Shown in pieces: positions 1 through 5,512 of a stretch of DNA of 7,068 nt (within the stretch, counting starts at the first letter, position 1; each line of letters begins with the position of its first letter). Below the pieces are notes generated by a model. It ran no database searches and was not told the origin of the DNA. It worked only from the letters and a program-made list of their open reading frames with translations. Source of the stretch: an uncultured Gemmatimonadota bacterium (GTDB lineage: Bacteria > Gemmatimonadota > Gemmatimonadetes > Gemmatimonadales > Gemmatimonadaceae); the NCBI GenBank assembly GCA_946480295.1, contig CAMLIT010000165.1, positions 1 to 7,068 on the forward strand. Reading direction: 5' to 3'. The position numbers were made by a program, and so were the translations under genes.

Positions 1-1
1 C

Positions 2-241
2 CGGGCGCTTCACGGCGGCGCCAACGACGCGGCGCTCGCCCCGCGCGCCGTCGCCGCGCGGCCCCTGCCGGGGCGCCTCGATGGAGCGGCCGCGACGCCC
101 GCGCGCGCGCTGACGATCGCGCTGCCCGGCGACGCGCTGTGCGTCATCCCGGAATCGCATCCCGCGCTCCGGTCGCCGGACGCGGCGCGCGCGCTGGCCC
201 GCGCGCTCGCCACGGCGCTGAGTGTCACCACGAGATCGTGA
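2..241 (+). CDS. 3' end of an unrecognised protein gene (partial)
   Basis: The reading frame is open from the left edge and ends at TGA 239-241; the start lies outside the window. About 72 of 79 sense codons end in G or C, which is the pattern of the confident genes here, and this favours it over the overlapping frames. The visible 79 residues include a segment that reads like a beta strand (LTIALPGDALCVIP) followed by an Ala/Leu/Arg-rich amphipathic helix (DAARALARALATAL), ending in SVTTRS. No catalytic motif is visible and I do not recognise the family. Its stop is 9 bp before the clpP start, and the clpP ribosome-binding site begins on the last base of the stop. The two genes are therefore probably co-transcribed and may be translationally coupled. 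Coding status is fairly sure; function is unknown. Confidence 0.55.
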   Translation, partial: RALHGGANDAALAPRAVAARPLPGRLDGAAATPARALTIALPGDALCVIPESHPALRSPDAARALARALATALSVTTRS

Positions 242-245
242 GAGG
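241..245 (+). promoter_or_regulatory. Ribosome-binding site deciding the clpP start
   Basis: AGAGG at 241-245 lies 5 bp before ATG 251. It supports ATG 251 over the in-frame GTG at 245, which overlaps the purine run itself. It overlaps the final base of the upstream stop codon, as expected for a coupled pair. Confidence 0.5.
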
Positions 246-250
246 TGCGC

Positions 251-916
251 ATGTCGACCGTGCACGTGCCGTACATCATCGAGCGTTCGAGCCGCGGCGA
301 GCGGACGTACGACGTCTTCTCGCGCCTGCTGATGGACCGCATCGTCTTCCTCGGCACCGAGGTGAACGACGACGTCGCGAACATCCTCATCGCCCAGCTC
401 CTCTTCCTGGAGGCGGACGCGCCGGGGAAGGAGATCCAGCTCTACATCAACTCGCCGGGCGGGAGCGTGACGGCGGGACTGGCGATCTACGACACCATGC
501 AGCACCTGTCGTCGCCGGTGTGCACGACCTGCGTCGGCATGGCGGCGAGCATGGGATGCTTCCTCCTGGCCGCGGGGCAGGAGGGGCGGCGCGCCGCGCT
601 GCCGAACGCGCGGATCATGATGCACCAGCCGTCGGGGGGCGCGCCGCACGGTCCGGCGGCGGACATCGAGATCGTGGCGCAGGAGATCCTGTACAACCGC
701 GCGCGGCTCTTCGAGCTGCTCGGGCGGCACACGCGGCAGCCGCTGGAGCGGATCGAGCGGGAGTTCGACCGCGACCGGTGGTTCTCGGCGGCCGAGGCGC
801 AGCGTTACGGGCTGATCGACGTGGTGCTGGACCGGCCGGGGGCGCTGGTGCCGGCGGCGGTGGGGCGGGGGGCTGACGCGGGCGACGGGCTCGGCGTAGG
901 GCCTCGCTCGGCATGA
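251..916 (+). CDS. clpP: ATP-dependent Clp protease proteolytic subunit ClpP
   Basis: This is the serine peptidase (family S14) that forms the tetradecameric chamber of Clp proteases in the cytoplasm and degrades proteins unfolded by ClpX or ClpA/C. The 221-residue product carries every family signature: [14 protein letters not shown] near the N-terminus, [12 protein letters not shown] (65-76), the nucleophile Ser100 in GMAASMG, His125 in MMHQPSGG, and the triad Asp175 in [11 protein letters not shown] followed by YGLID. The His-to-Asp spacing is one residue longer than in E. coli ClpP, because the loop after HQPSGG reads APHGPAAD. About 25 Gly/Ala-rich residues follow the usual end of the fold. 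There is no obvious propeptide. Neither tig upstream nor clpX downstream is present; a 16-bp hairpin ends the unit. The missing partners hint at a secondary clpP copy, but that is inference. The family call is secure. Confidence 0.96.
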   Translation: MSTVHVPYIIERSSRGERTYDVFSRLLMDRIVFLGTEVNDDVANILIAQLLFLEADAPGKEIQLYINSPGGSVTAGLAIYDTMQHLSSPVCTTCVGMAASMGCFLLAAGQEGRRAALPNARIMMHQPSGGAPHGPAADIEIVAQEILYNRARLFELLGRHTRQPLERIEREFDRDRWFSAAEAQRYGLIDVVLDRPGALVPAAVGRGADAGDGLGVGPRSA

Positions 917-921
917 TGGCG

Positions 922-961
922 CGACGGGTCCGGCTCCGCTTCCCTGGAGCCGGACCCGTCG
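922..961. terminator. 16-bp perfect hairpin between convergent genes
   Basis: The arms 922-937 (cgacgggtccggctcc) and 946-961 (ggagccggacccgtcg) are perfect reverse complements around an 8-base loop. The hairpin begins 5 bp after the clpP stop and lies 56 bp beyond the stop of the minus-strand gene at 1018. No U-tract follows on either strand. Position and stability suggest a bidirectional transcription end or an mRNA 3'-end protecting structure; the mechanism is inferred. Confidence 0.75.
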
Positions 962-1017
962 TCGCATCGCCGCCTCGTCGGAATGCCCGCGGGCAGCGGT
1001 GGCGTTCCGTTTCCTGC

Positions 1018-1515
1018 CTAACGAGTCGTGTCCGGACGCGCGGTCCCGCGGCCGCGGCGCATGCCGTGGTGCATCCGTCCCATCGTGTCCTGCATCCCGT
1101 GCCGCATCATGCCGCTGGTGGTGTCGTCCATGCGGCCGGTGGTGTCGCGCATGTTGCCGTGCCGGCGCATGACGCCGCCCATTCCCGTGCTGTCGTTGAC
1201 CGTGAAGGGCAGGTTCAGCGTGCGAAGCAGCTCGTTGGTGTTGTTCCCCGTGAGGTTGTGCTTCTGGCGGGCGCACGCGATCGCCTGACGCGTGTGCGGC
1301 CCGAGCACGCCATCCACCGGTCCGGGGTCGCAGCCGTCGTCGCGCAGCGCCTGCTGGAGCTGCTGGACCTGGCTCCGGCTCATCCCCGACCGCATCGAGA
1401 CCTCGCCCCCCGACATTCGGGTGTGGTGCGTGCGCGCATGCCTCGGTCTGGCCTGCGCGCTCGCCATCGCCGGGATCGCGATGGCGGCGAACAGGATGGT
1501 CACCAGTCGTCTCAT
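1018..1515 (-). CDS. Secreted peptidoglycan-binding-like protein with Met/His-rich tail
   Basis: The protein has 165 residues. ATG (complement of 1513-1515) is chosen because AGGAGG (complement of 1524-1529) lies 8 bp upstream and the product then opens with a classic signal peptide, with likely cleavage after ASA at residue 20. Residues 46-102 match the peptidoglycan-binding domain 1 pattern (PF01471): SQVQQLQQALRDDGCDPGPVDGVLGPHTRQAIACARQ. Cys62 and Cys81 stand where the family usually has other residues and could form a disulfide in the periplasm. Residues 112-152 form an unusual tail with 10 Met and 4 His, built partly from heptads of the type xDTTxxM (123-129, 130-136, 142-148). Such composition resembles Met/His-rich metal-binding segments, but no metal role is shown. 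The protein would act outside the cytoplasm. It is a single gene convergent with clpP and divergent from the ATPase gene at 1778. The domain call is good; the biological role is unknown. Confidence 0.85.
   Translation of the reverse strand: MRRLVTILFAAIAIPAMASAQARPRHARTHHTRMSGGEVSMRSGMSRSQVQQLQQALRDDGCDPGPVDGVLGPHTRQAIACARQKHNLTGNNTNELLRTLNLPFTVNDSTGMGGVMRRHGNMRDTTGRMDDTTSGMMRHGMQDTMGRMHHGMRRGRGTARPDTTR
1117..1147. repeat. 21-bp-period short tandem repeat in the Met-rich tail
   Basis: The 10-mer ggtggtgtcg occurs at 1117-1126 and again at 1138-1147, exactly 21 bp apart. This corresponds to two adjacent heptads (RDTTGRM and DDTTSGM) in the protein encoded on the minus strand. A third heptad (QDTMGRM) is diverged at DNA level. 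It looks like internal duplication of a coding heptad. Confidence 0.55.
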
Positions 1516-1643
1516 CTCCCACTCCTCCTGAGTCGGATAGCGGATGCGACGGGTGCAATCGGCGAGCCCCGGACCTCGTGCCGCGTCGACTGCGGGCCGT
1601 GGTGACGACGCCAGCGGTGCTCCCCTCGCGCGAACCGCCCCTG

Positions 1644-1671
1644 TTGCCCCGGCGGGTTCCGCGCTTAGATT
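1644..1671 (+). promoter_or_regulatory. Candidate promoter for the ATPase gene
   Basis: TTGCCC (1644-1649) and TAGATT (1666-1671) are separated by 16 bp and sit at the edge of an AT-rich island in a very GC-rich region. Nearly the same arrangement, TTGCCT-N16-TAGCTT, occurs before the gene at 5509, which strengthens both calls. A start near 1678 would leave a leader of about 100 bases before ATG 1778. The rest of 1516-1777 shows no gene I can support. Confidence 0.5.
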
Positions 1672-1676
1672 GTCGT

Positions 1677-1699
1677 ACCGAATAAACACCGAATATTCG
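1677..1699. promoter_or_regulatory. Operator-like direct repeats plus palindrome
   Basis: The octamer accgaata occurs at 1677-1684 and 1688-1695, 11 bp apart, so both copies face the same side of the helix. The second copy runs into the perfect 10-bp palindrome cgaatattcg (1690-1699). The cluster begins where transcription from the candidate promoter at 1644-1671 would start, a common place for a repressor site. No cognate regulator is encoded nearby, so this is a sequence-based guess. Confidence 0.35.
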
Positions 1700-1777
1700 C
1701 CCCATCGCGGCGAAGGGTCGGTGTCCCCATGGACGTTCCAGACCGCCTGCTTCGCGACCCACTCCGGGAGGATGAAG

Positions 1778-2812
1778 ATGAGCACCCCCAGGCACCCCGC
1801 CACCGCCACTCGTGCCGACGCCGTCGGCGATGCCCGCCCTTCGCGCTTTCTCGACCAGGTCGAGGACAGCTCCCAGCTCGCCATGGGCGCCAAGATCCAG
1901 GTCTGGGGTGGACCCGAGACCGGCAAGAGCCACGACGCCTACGAGAACCTCCCGCGTCCGCTCATCGTCGTGGACTCCGACGTCTCCGCCGGCCTGTTCA
2001 ACGACGACCGCTTCGACGGGTTCAAGCGCCTCGGCCCCGACAGGATCCCCGACCTCGAGACGCTCGTCGCCTTCCTCGACGAGTTCACGAGCGACCCGCG
2101 CTGGTATCGCGCGTACCGGTCGCTGCTGATCGACAGCCTCACGCAGTTCGTCGACCCCAAGGTCGCGGAGCTCGGGATCGACAACTCCTCGGCCGCGCCG
2201 ACCGCCCACGTGGACGAGCTGCAGGGGGGCGCGCGCAGCCGCGCGATCGCCGAGCAGGGGCGCGCGCAGGCCGACTGGGCGCGCATCGCCAAGGAGCTGA
2301 CGCGGCTGATCCGGAAGGTGAGCGCGCTCGGCGTGCACGTTTACGTCGTCGCCGAGGAGCGCACGCGCTTCGTCGGCAACCGGCCGGGCGAGGGGGAGGA
2401 GGGCGCGAAGTCGTCGCTCTCGCCGAAGAAGTTCACGCACGCCTTCGACCTCATCCTGCAGAAGACCGCGCGCGGCGAGGTGACGGTGCGGAAGTCGCGC
2501 TACCGGAAGTGGGAAAAGGACCAGAAGCTCGTCGGCTACCAGGCGGCGCGCGACCTCGCGCCGATCCTGCTCGGCGCGGAGCAGCGGTCGGCGGGGCTCG
2601 AGGACTTCGCCCCGGCGACGACGGCGCACGAGGAGCTGATGGAGCTGCTCAAGTCCCTCGGCTCCGACGCGCGCGGCGGGAAGATCCCGCTCGCCCGCAT
2701 GCGCGAGTACCTGGCGGCCGCGCGCAACAACGGCGCGCCGGAGGGCGAGGTGCGGAAGCTGATCAGCGAGGTGAAGCGGACGTACGGCGACGCTGGCTCG
2801 CGGGCGGCGTGA
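1778..2812 (+). CDS. Phage-type RecA-like NTPase (AAA_24 / Sak4-like ATP-binding protein)
   Basis: The protein has 344 residues. ATG 1778 is preferred over the in-frame ATG 1772 because GGAGG (1767-1771) lies 6 bp before it and abuts the other. A Walker A motif GGPETGKS spans residues 44-51, with a following strand PLIVVDSD (61-68). A Walker B strand SLLIDSLTQF lies at 115-124, then a long charged helical stretch (about 145-182), and a strand VHVYVVAEERTRF (186-198) in the place of the sensor strand. This order and the short N-terminus match the AAA_24 group (PF13479), which includes phage nucleotide-binding proteins and Sak4-type single-strand annealing/recombination ATPases. The C-terminal 75 residues (about 270-344) are a helical, charged region of unknown role. 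Expected location is the cytoplasm, acting on DNA. No SSB, exonuclease, integrase or other phage gene is nearby. The ATPase call is firm; a recombination role is inferred from the family. Confidence 0.8.
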   Translation: MSTPRHPATATRADAVGDARPSRFLDQVEDSSQLAMGAKIQVWGGPETGKSHDAYENLPRPLIVVDSDVSAGLFNDDRFDGFKRLGPDRIPDLETLVAFLDEFTSDPRWYRAYRSLLIDSLTQFVDPKVAELGIDNSSAAPTAHVDELQGGARSRAIAEQGRAQADWARIAKELTRLIRKVSALGVHVYVVAEERTRFVGNRPGEGEEGAKSSLSPKKFTHAFDLILQKTARGEVTVRKSRYRKWEKDQKLVGYQAARDLAPILLGAEQRSAGLEDFAPATTAHEELMELLKSLGSDARGGKIPLARMREYLAAARNNGAPEGEVRKLISEVKRTYGDAGSRAA

Positions 2813-2834
2813 TCGCGGCGTGATCCCGGAAACG

Positions 2835-2867
2835 CGGCGCGCCGCCTGACGTTCGGGCGGCGCGCCG
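2835..2867. terminator. 12-bp hairpin between convergent genes
   Basis: The arms 2835-2846 (cggcgcgccgcc) and 2856-2867 (ggcggcgcgccg) are perfect complements around a 9-base loop. The hairpin lies 22 bp after the ATPase stop and 24 bp beyond the stop of the minus gene at 2892. It has no U-tract. It is best read as a shared transcription end, inferred from position. Confidence 0.65.
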
Positions 2868-2891
2868 TACGTTGGTGCCTTGTCGTGAACC

Positions 2892-3491
2892 TCAGAAGAA
2901 GATCGCGCCCGCGATCTCCACCGGGTTGAAGGTGACACGGTAATCGGTCGTGTGCACCGTGGAGAGGGGCTGGCCGTTGAAGATCGTCTGAACGCTCGAT
3001 GCGGTGCGCGTCAGGCCGAGGAAGGTCCGGCTGCCCACGCCGAAGTGCGGCGTGAACATGTAGGTGACGCCGAGCTCCCCGTAGCCGCCGACGGACCAGT
3101 CGCTCGGTGCGCCGGAGGAACCGTCGACGCGGACCCGTGAATAGCCGCCGGAGAGGCCGACCCCGGCGAAGCGGACGAGGTGCGACCCGAGGCCACGGTA
3201 CCAGCGCGGGCCGAGATTGGCGGCGAACGCGAGCAGACTGTGACCGGCCGGTCCAGCGGCACCGCCGGAACTGGTGTGGTCGTAGGTGGCGGCGCCGTCG
3301 AGGATCCAGGCGCGAGTCGGGGTGGAGAAGCGCAGCACGCCGCCTTCGGTGAGGGCGGGTCGCGCCACGAACTGCACTCCCCACTGCCCGGCGTGGAAGG
3401 GCTGCGCGGCCGAATCGGCGGCGGCCTGCGCCTGCGACGAGGAGGCCAGCACCAGGGAGCTGCACACGGCGACCACGAGAATCGAACGCAT
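2892..3491 (-). CDS. Small outer-membrane beta-barrel protein
   Basis: The 199-residue product is read from ATG at complement 3489-3491, with GGAG (complement of 3497-3500) 5 bp upstream. The frame is open further upstream, but that part lacks a sensible N-terminus. Residues 1-23 form a signal peptide (basic start, hydrophobic core, then SQAQA). The mature part alternates polar and hydrophobic or aromatic residues in short Gly-rich strands such as WGVQFVARP, RWYRGLGSHLVRFAGVGLSGG, VGGYGELGVTYMF and YRVTFNPVEIAGAIFF. It ends in Phe, the usual C-terminal signature recognised by the BAM machinery. At about 175 mature residues it would suit a small barrel of roughly eight strands. No ligand, enzymatic motif or partner gene is visible. 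It is a single gene, convergent with the ATPase and divergent from the GyrI-like gene. The barrel call is good; the function is unknown. Confidence 0.75.
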   Translation of the reverse strand: MRSILVVAVCSSLVLASSSQAQAAADSAAQPFHAGQWGVQFVARPALTEGGVLRFSTPTRAWILDGAATYDHTSSGGAAGPAGHSLLAFAANLGPRWYRGLGSHLVRFAGVGLSGGYSRVRVDGSSGAPSDWSVGGYGELGVTYMFTPHFGVGSRTFLGLTRTASSVQTIFNGQPLSTVHTTDYRVTFNPVEIAGAIFF

Positions 3492-3555
3492 CGCGACTCC
3501 GGTCCACGGGTGGTCCTGCGCCGGGCCGCGTTGCCCGAGGCATCGCGGCGGCGAA

Positions 3556-3579
3556 GCCATATACAAACTCCAATATGGC
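3556..3579. promoter_or_regulatory. AT-rich inverted repeat in a divergent promoter region
   Basis: The arms gccatat (3556-3562) and atatggc (3573-3579) are perfect complements with a 10-bp spacer in an otherwise GC-rich 244-bp region between divergent genes. TATACA on the plus strand or TATATG on the minus strand could act as a -10 element, but I found no convincing -35 partner. It may be an operator or promoter core for the barrel gene, the GyrI-like gene, or both. Nothing else in 3492-3735 is recognisable except the GGAGG at 3725-3729. Confidence 0.35.
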
Positions 3580-3735
3580 CAGGTTCCACTGCGCCCCGGC
3601 GTCCCCCGCCGACCGGCATCGGGAATCGCCTGATGGCGACGGAGGCCGCACGCCGCCGCTCCCCGGCGGATCTCCGATTGCCGGCAGCCACCGGCCGCGC
3701 CACACAGGAGGGGTGACCGCACGCGGAGGCATCCC

Positions 3736-4389
3736 ATGACCGCGAAGACCCGCACACCCGGCAGGCGCGCGACGGTGAAGACGGCCGCCGGCGCGAAGAT
3801 CGATCTCCGGAAGTCGCCCCTCTACCGTGCGACGGCGGGGCACGTCGACTTCGTCACCATACCGGCGGCACGTTATCTCATGATCGACGGCGAGGGCGAC
3901 CCGAACGGCTCGCCGGCGTTCCAGGAGGCCGTCCAGGCGCTGTACGCGATGTCGTATACGCTGCGGTCCCTCGTCAGGCGGGACGGCGGGCAGGACTTCG
4001 CCGTCATGCCGCTCGAGGGGCTCTGGTGGACGGAGGACGCGCGGCCGCTGCTCGACGGCGACAAGGCCGGATGGAAGTGGACGCTGATGATCGCGCAGCC
4101 GGACGCGGTGACGCCGACGCGCTTCGTCGAGGCGCGGAAGACGATCGAAGGCAAGGGGATCGGCGCCGCGGCCCGCATCCGCCTGACGAGGCTGCGCGAG
4201 GGACGCGCCGCACAGATGCTGCACGTCGGGCCGTACGCGACGGAGGGCCCGACCATCGAGCGCGTCCTCCGCGCCATCGCCGAGAAGGGCGGCGCGCCCG
4301 CGGGCCGGCACCACGAGATCTACCTCGGCGACCCGCGCCGCAGCGCGCCGGGGAAGCTGCGGACGATCGTGCGCCAGCCCTACGCCTGA
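3736..4389 (+). CDS. GyrI-like small-molecule-binding domain protein
   Basis: The protein has 217 residues. ATG 3736 is supported by GGAGG (3725-3729) 6 bp upstream. It is a full-length stand-alone member of the GyrI-like family (PF06445; COG4832 type), with the conserved blocks MIDGEGDPN (49-57), PLEGLWW (92-98), HVGPYATEGPTI (163-174), HHEIYLGDPRR (192-202) and LRTIVRQP (208-215). The fold is known from the effector-binding domains of regulators such as BmrR and Rob and from the gyrase inhibitor SbmC. There is no DNA-binding domain here, so it is not itself a regulator. Some stand-alone GyrI-like proteins hydrolyse cyclopropanoid genotoxins using conserved Glu and Trp in the pocket; Glu94 and Trp97/98 are candidates, but activity here is inference. 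The first 35 residues are basic and variable. The stop is only 6 bp from that of the convergent exporter gene. Cytoplasmic. Confidence 0.88.
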   Translation: MTAKTRTPGRRATVKTAAGAKIDLRKSPLYRATAGHVDFVTIPAARYLMIDGEGDPNGSPAFQEAVQALYAMSYTLRSLVRRDGGQDFAVMPLEGLWWTEDARPLLDGDKAGWKWTLMIAQPDAVTPTRFVEARKTIEGKGIGAAARIRLTRLREGRAAQMLHVGPYATEGPTIERVLRAIAEKGGAPAGRHHEIYLGDPRRSAPGKLRTIVRQPYA

Positions 4390-4407
4390 CCGCCGCTACG
4401 CCTCCAC

Positions 4408-4450
4408 CTCGACGCCCATCGCGGGGTCGCCGGTCGCGATGGGCGTCGAG
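4408..4450. terminator. 16-bp hairpin embedded in the 3' end of the exporter gene
   Basis: The arms 4408-4423 (ctcgacgcccatcgcg) and 4435-4450 (cgcgatgggcgtcgag) are perfect complements with an 11-base loop. The hairpin starts 18 bp after the GyrI-like stop, as a terminator for that gene would. On the other strand it falls inside the coding sequence and encodes most of the last 17 residues of the exporter. No U-tract follows. The terminator role is inferred from position and stem strength. Confidence 0.65.
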
Positions 4451-4839
4451 TCCCGCCGCTGCGCCGCCGTGATCGTCGTGCCGGCGGAGGCCGCGATCAC
4501 GGCGGCGACGGCCAGCCATTGCTTCGGCGCGAGATGCTCGCCGAGGAGCACGAACCCGGACAGCGCGGCGAAGGCGGGCTGGAGGCTCATGAGCGTGCCG
4601 AAGGTCTTCGCCGGCAGGCGTCCGAGCGCGATCATCTCGAGCGAGTACGGGAACGCCGTGGAGAGGATGGCGACGGCGATCGCGTACGGGATGACCCGCG
4701 GCGTGAACAGCGTGGCGCCGGCCTGGGCGATGCCGAACGGCAGGACGCACGCCGCGCCGATCACCATGGCGACGGCGGTCGCCTGCACGCCATGGGTGGA
4801 CCCGGCCCGCTGGCCGAAGAGGATGTAGAGCGCCCAGCA

Positions 4840-4846
4840 CCCCCCC
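4840..4846 (-). repeat. Seven-base homopolymer at the exporter frameshift
   Basis: Seven consecutive C on the plus strand (G in the exporter mRNA) lie exactly where the gene changes frame. Six would restore the frame. Runs of this kind are prone to both sequencing indels and replication or transcription slippage. Confidence 0.85.
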
Positions 4847-5453
4847 TGACGCGAACGCGAACGCCGCGCCCGCCGGATCGACGCCCGCCGCCGCCTGGCC
4901 GATCGGGAGGAGCAGCAGCAAGCCACCCGCGGCGAGCGCGACCCAGAGGAAGTCCGCCGCGCGGCGCGAGCCGAACACGGCGACGGCGAGCGGCCCGGAG
5001 ATCTCGAACGCGGTGGCGACGCCCAGCGGGATCCGATGGATCGAGGCGTAGAAGAGGCTGTTCATCCCGCCGAGCGCGATGCCGTAGACGAGGACGGACC
5101 GCCAGGTCGCGGCGTTCATGCGCACGCGCCACGGCCGCAGGACGACGCAGAGGATGATGGCGGCGAAGAGGAGGCGAAGCGCGGCGGCGCCGGTCGACCC
5201 GACGACGGGAAACATCTGCTTCGCGATCGCGGCCCCCGTCTGGATCGACGCCATGGCGACGATCACCAGCGCGACGGCGAGGGCGGGGGACGACGACCCG
5301 GATCGGCTGCTGGCCAACGGAGGAGGCACGACGGGTCGGAGGAGGGCGGCGGGGCCTGCGCCCCGGCGCGGGCGGCAGGCGCCGGGCGGGCGCGTACGCA
5401 AGGTAGCCGGCGTCCAATGCGGACGCGACGCTCGTCGGCCGTCGGGGGCTCGC

Positions 5454-5481
5454 TTGCCTGTCGTCGTGCCCGCGATAGCTT
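5454..5481 (+). promoter_or_regulatory. Candidate promoter for the gene at 5509
   Basis: TTGCCT (5454-5459) and TAGCTT (5476-5481) are 16 bp apart, the same spacing and nearly the same boxes as the candidate at 1644-1671. Transcription would start near 5488, so the mRNA would begin at or next to ATG 5489. The remainder of the divergent gap 5330-5453 is very GC-rich. I see no convincing promoter for the exporter in it, only a weak 6-bp stem (gcctgc 5354-5359 / gcaggc 5375-5380). Confidence 0.45.
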
Positions 5482-5488
5482 CCGGTAC

Positions 5489-5512
5489 ATGGCGACAGCG
5501 GCGGACGCATGA
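5489..5512 (+). CDS. Possible leaderless micro-ORF (MATAADA) coupled to the 5509 gene
   Basis: ATG 5489 opens a seven-codon frame that stops at TGA 5510-5512. It overlaps ATG 5509 of the next gene in an ATGA arrangement. If the promoter at 5454-5481 is used, this ATG would be at the very 5' end of the transcript and could be translated without a leader. Re-initiation would then start the gene at 5509 or 5512, which lacks a good ribosome-binding site of its own. Nothing in the peptide suggests attenuation by a particular amino acid, apart from four Ala in seven residues. Speculative. Confidence 0.25.
   Translation: MATAADA

Larger units (their letters stand above)
4396..5329 (-). pseudogene. 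rhtA: RhtA-type EamA/DMT exporter, frameshifted in a poly-G run
   Basis: As read this is two frames of one gene. The first runs from GTG (complement of 5327-5329) to about 4846. The second runs from about 4846 to TAG at 4396. Joined, they give about 310 residues, matching E. coli RhtA (295), an inner-membrane threonine/homoserine exporter of the drug/metabolite transporter superfamily. Matching segments include VAMASIQTGAAIAKQMFPVVG, GMNSLFYASIHRIPLG, SGPLAVAVFGSRRAADF, CWALYILFGQRAG, FPYSLEMIALGRLPAKTFGTLM and the final GEHLAPKQWLAVAAVIAAS. The product would have about ten membrane helices in two EamA repeats. The break is at 4840-4846, seven C on this strand (seven G in the mRNA); six G would give SGGCWA, aligning without gaps to GAGACWA of RhtA. 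It could be a sequencing error, a recent mutation or a slippage switch. The GTG start is uncertain because no ribosome-binding site precedes it. The substrate is inferred from the family. Confidence 0.85.

Noticed and set aside
10..390. Minus-strand open frame across the left edge and the clpP start
   Set aside because: It has no recognisable motif and is antisense to two better supported frames with stronger third-position G/C bias.
139..876. Long plus-strand open frame across clpP
   Set aside because: Its product is Arg/Gly/Ala-rich without domain signatures and it overlaps a certain clpP in another frame; long open frames are expected by chance at this GC content.
1534..1558. Minus-strand promoter (TTGCAC, TATCCG) for the gene at 1515
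   Set aside because: The boxes are only 13 bp apart and the -10 match is poor; spacing of 16-18 gives no plausible hexamer.
1544..1777. Upstream extension of the ATPase gene
   Set aside because: It would include the promoter candidate, the operator-like repeats and the ribosome-binding site before 1778, and the extra residues show no conserved pattern.
3492..3755. N-terminal extension of the beta-barrel protein
   Set aside because: The added residues are Arg/Gly-rich without a signal peptide, whereas starting at 3491 gives a clear signal peptide and a ribosome-binding site.
4004..4840. Read-through of the first exporter frame past the poly-G run, antisense to the GyrI-like gene
   Set aside because: After the run this frame encodes an Arg-rich sequence with no membrane segments, while the other frame continues RhtA homology.
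5354..5380. Hairpin in the exporter leader region as a riboswitch or attenuator
   Set aside because: It has only six paired bases in a very GC-rich stretch, with no conserved core or alternative structure visible.
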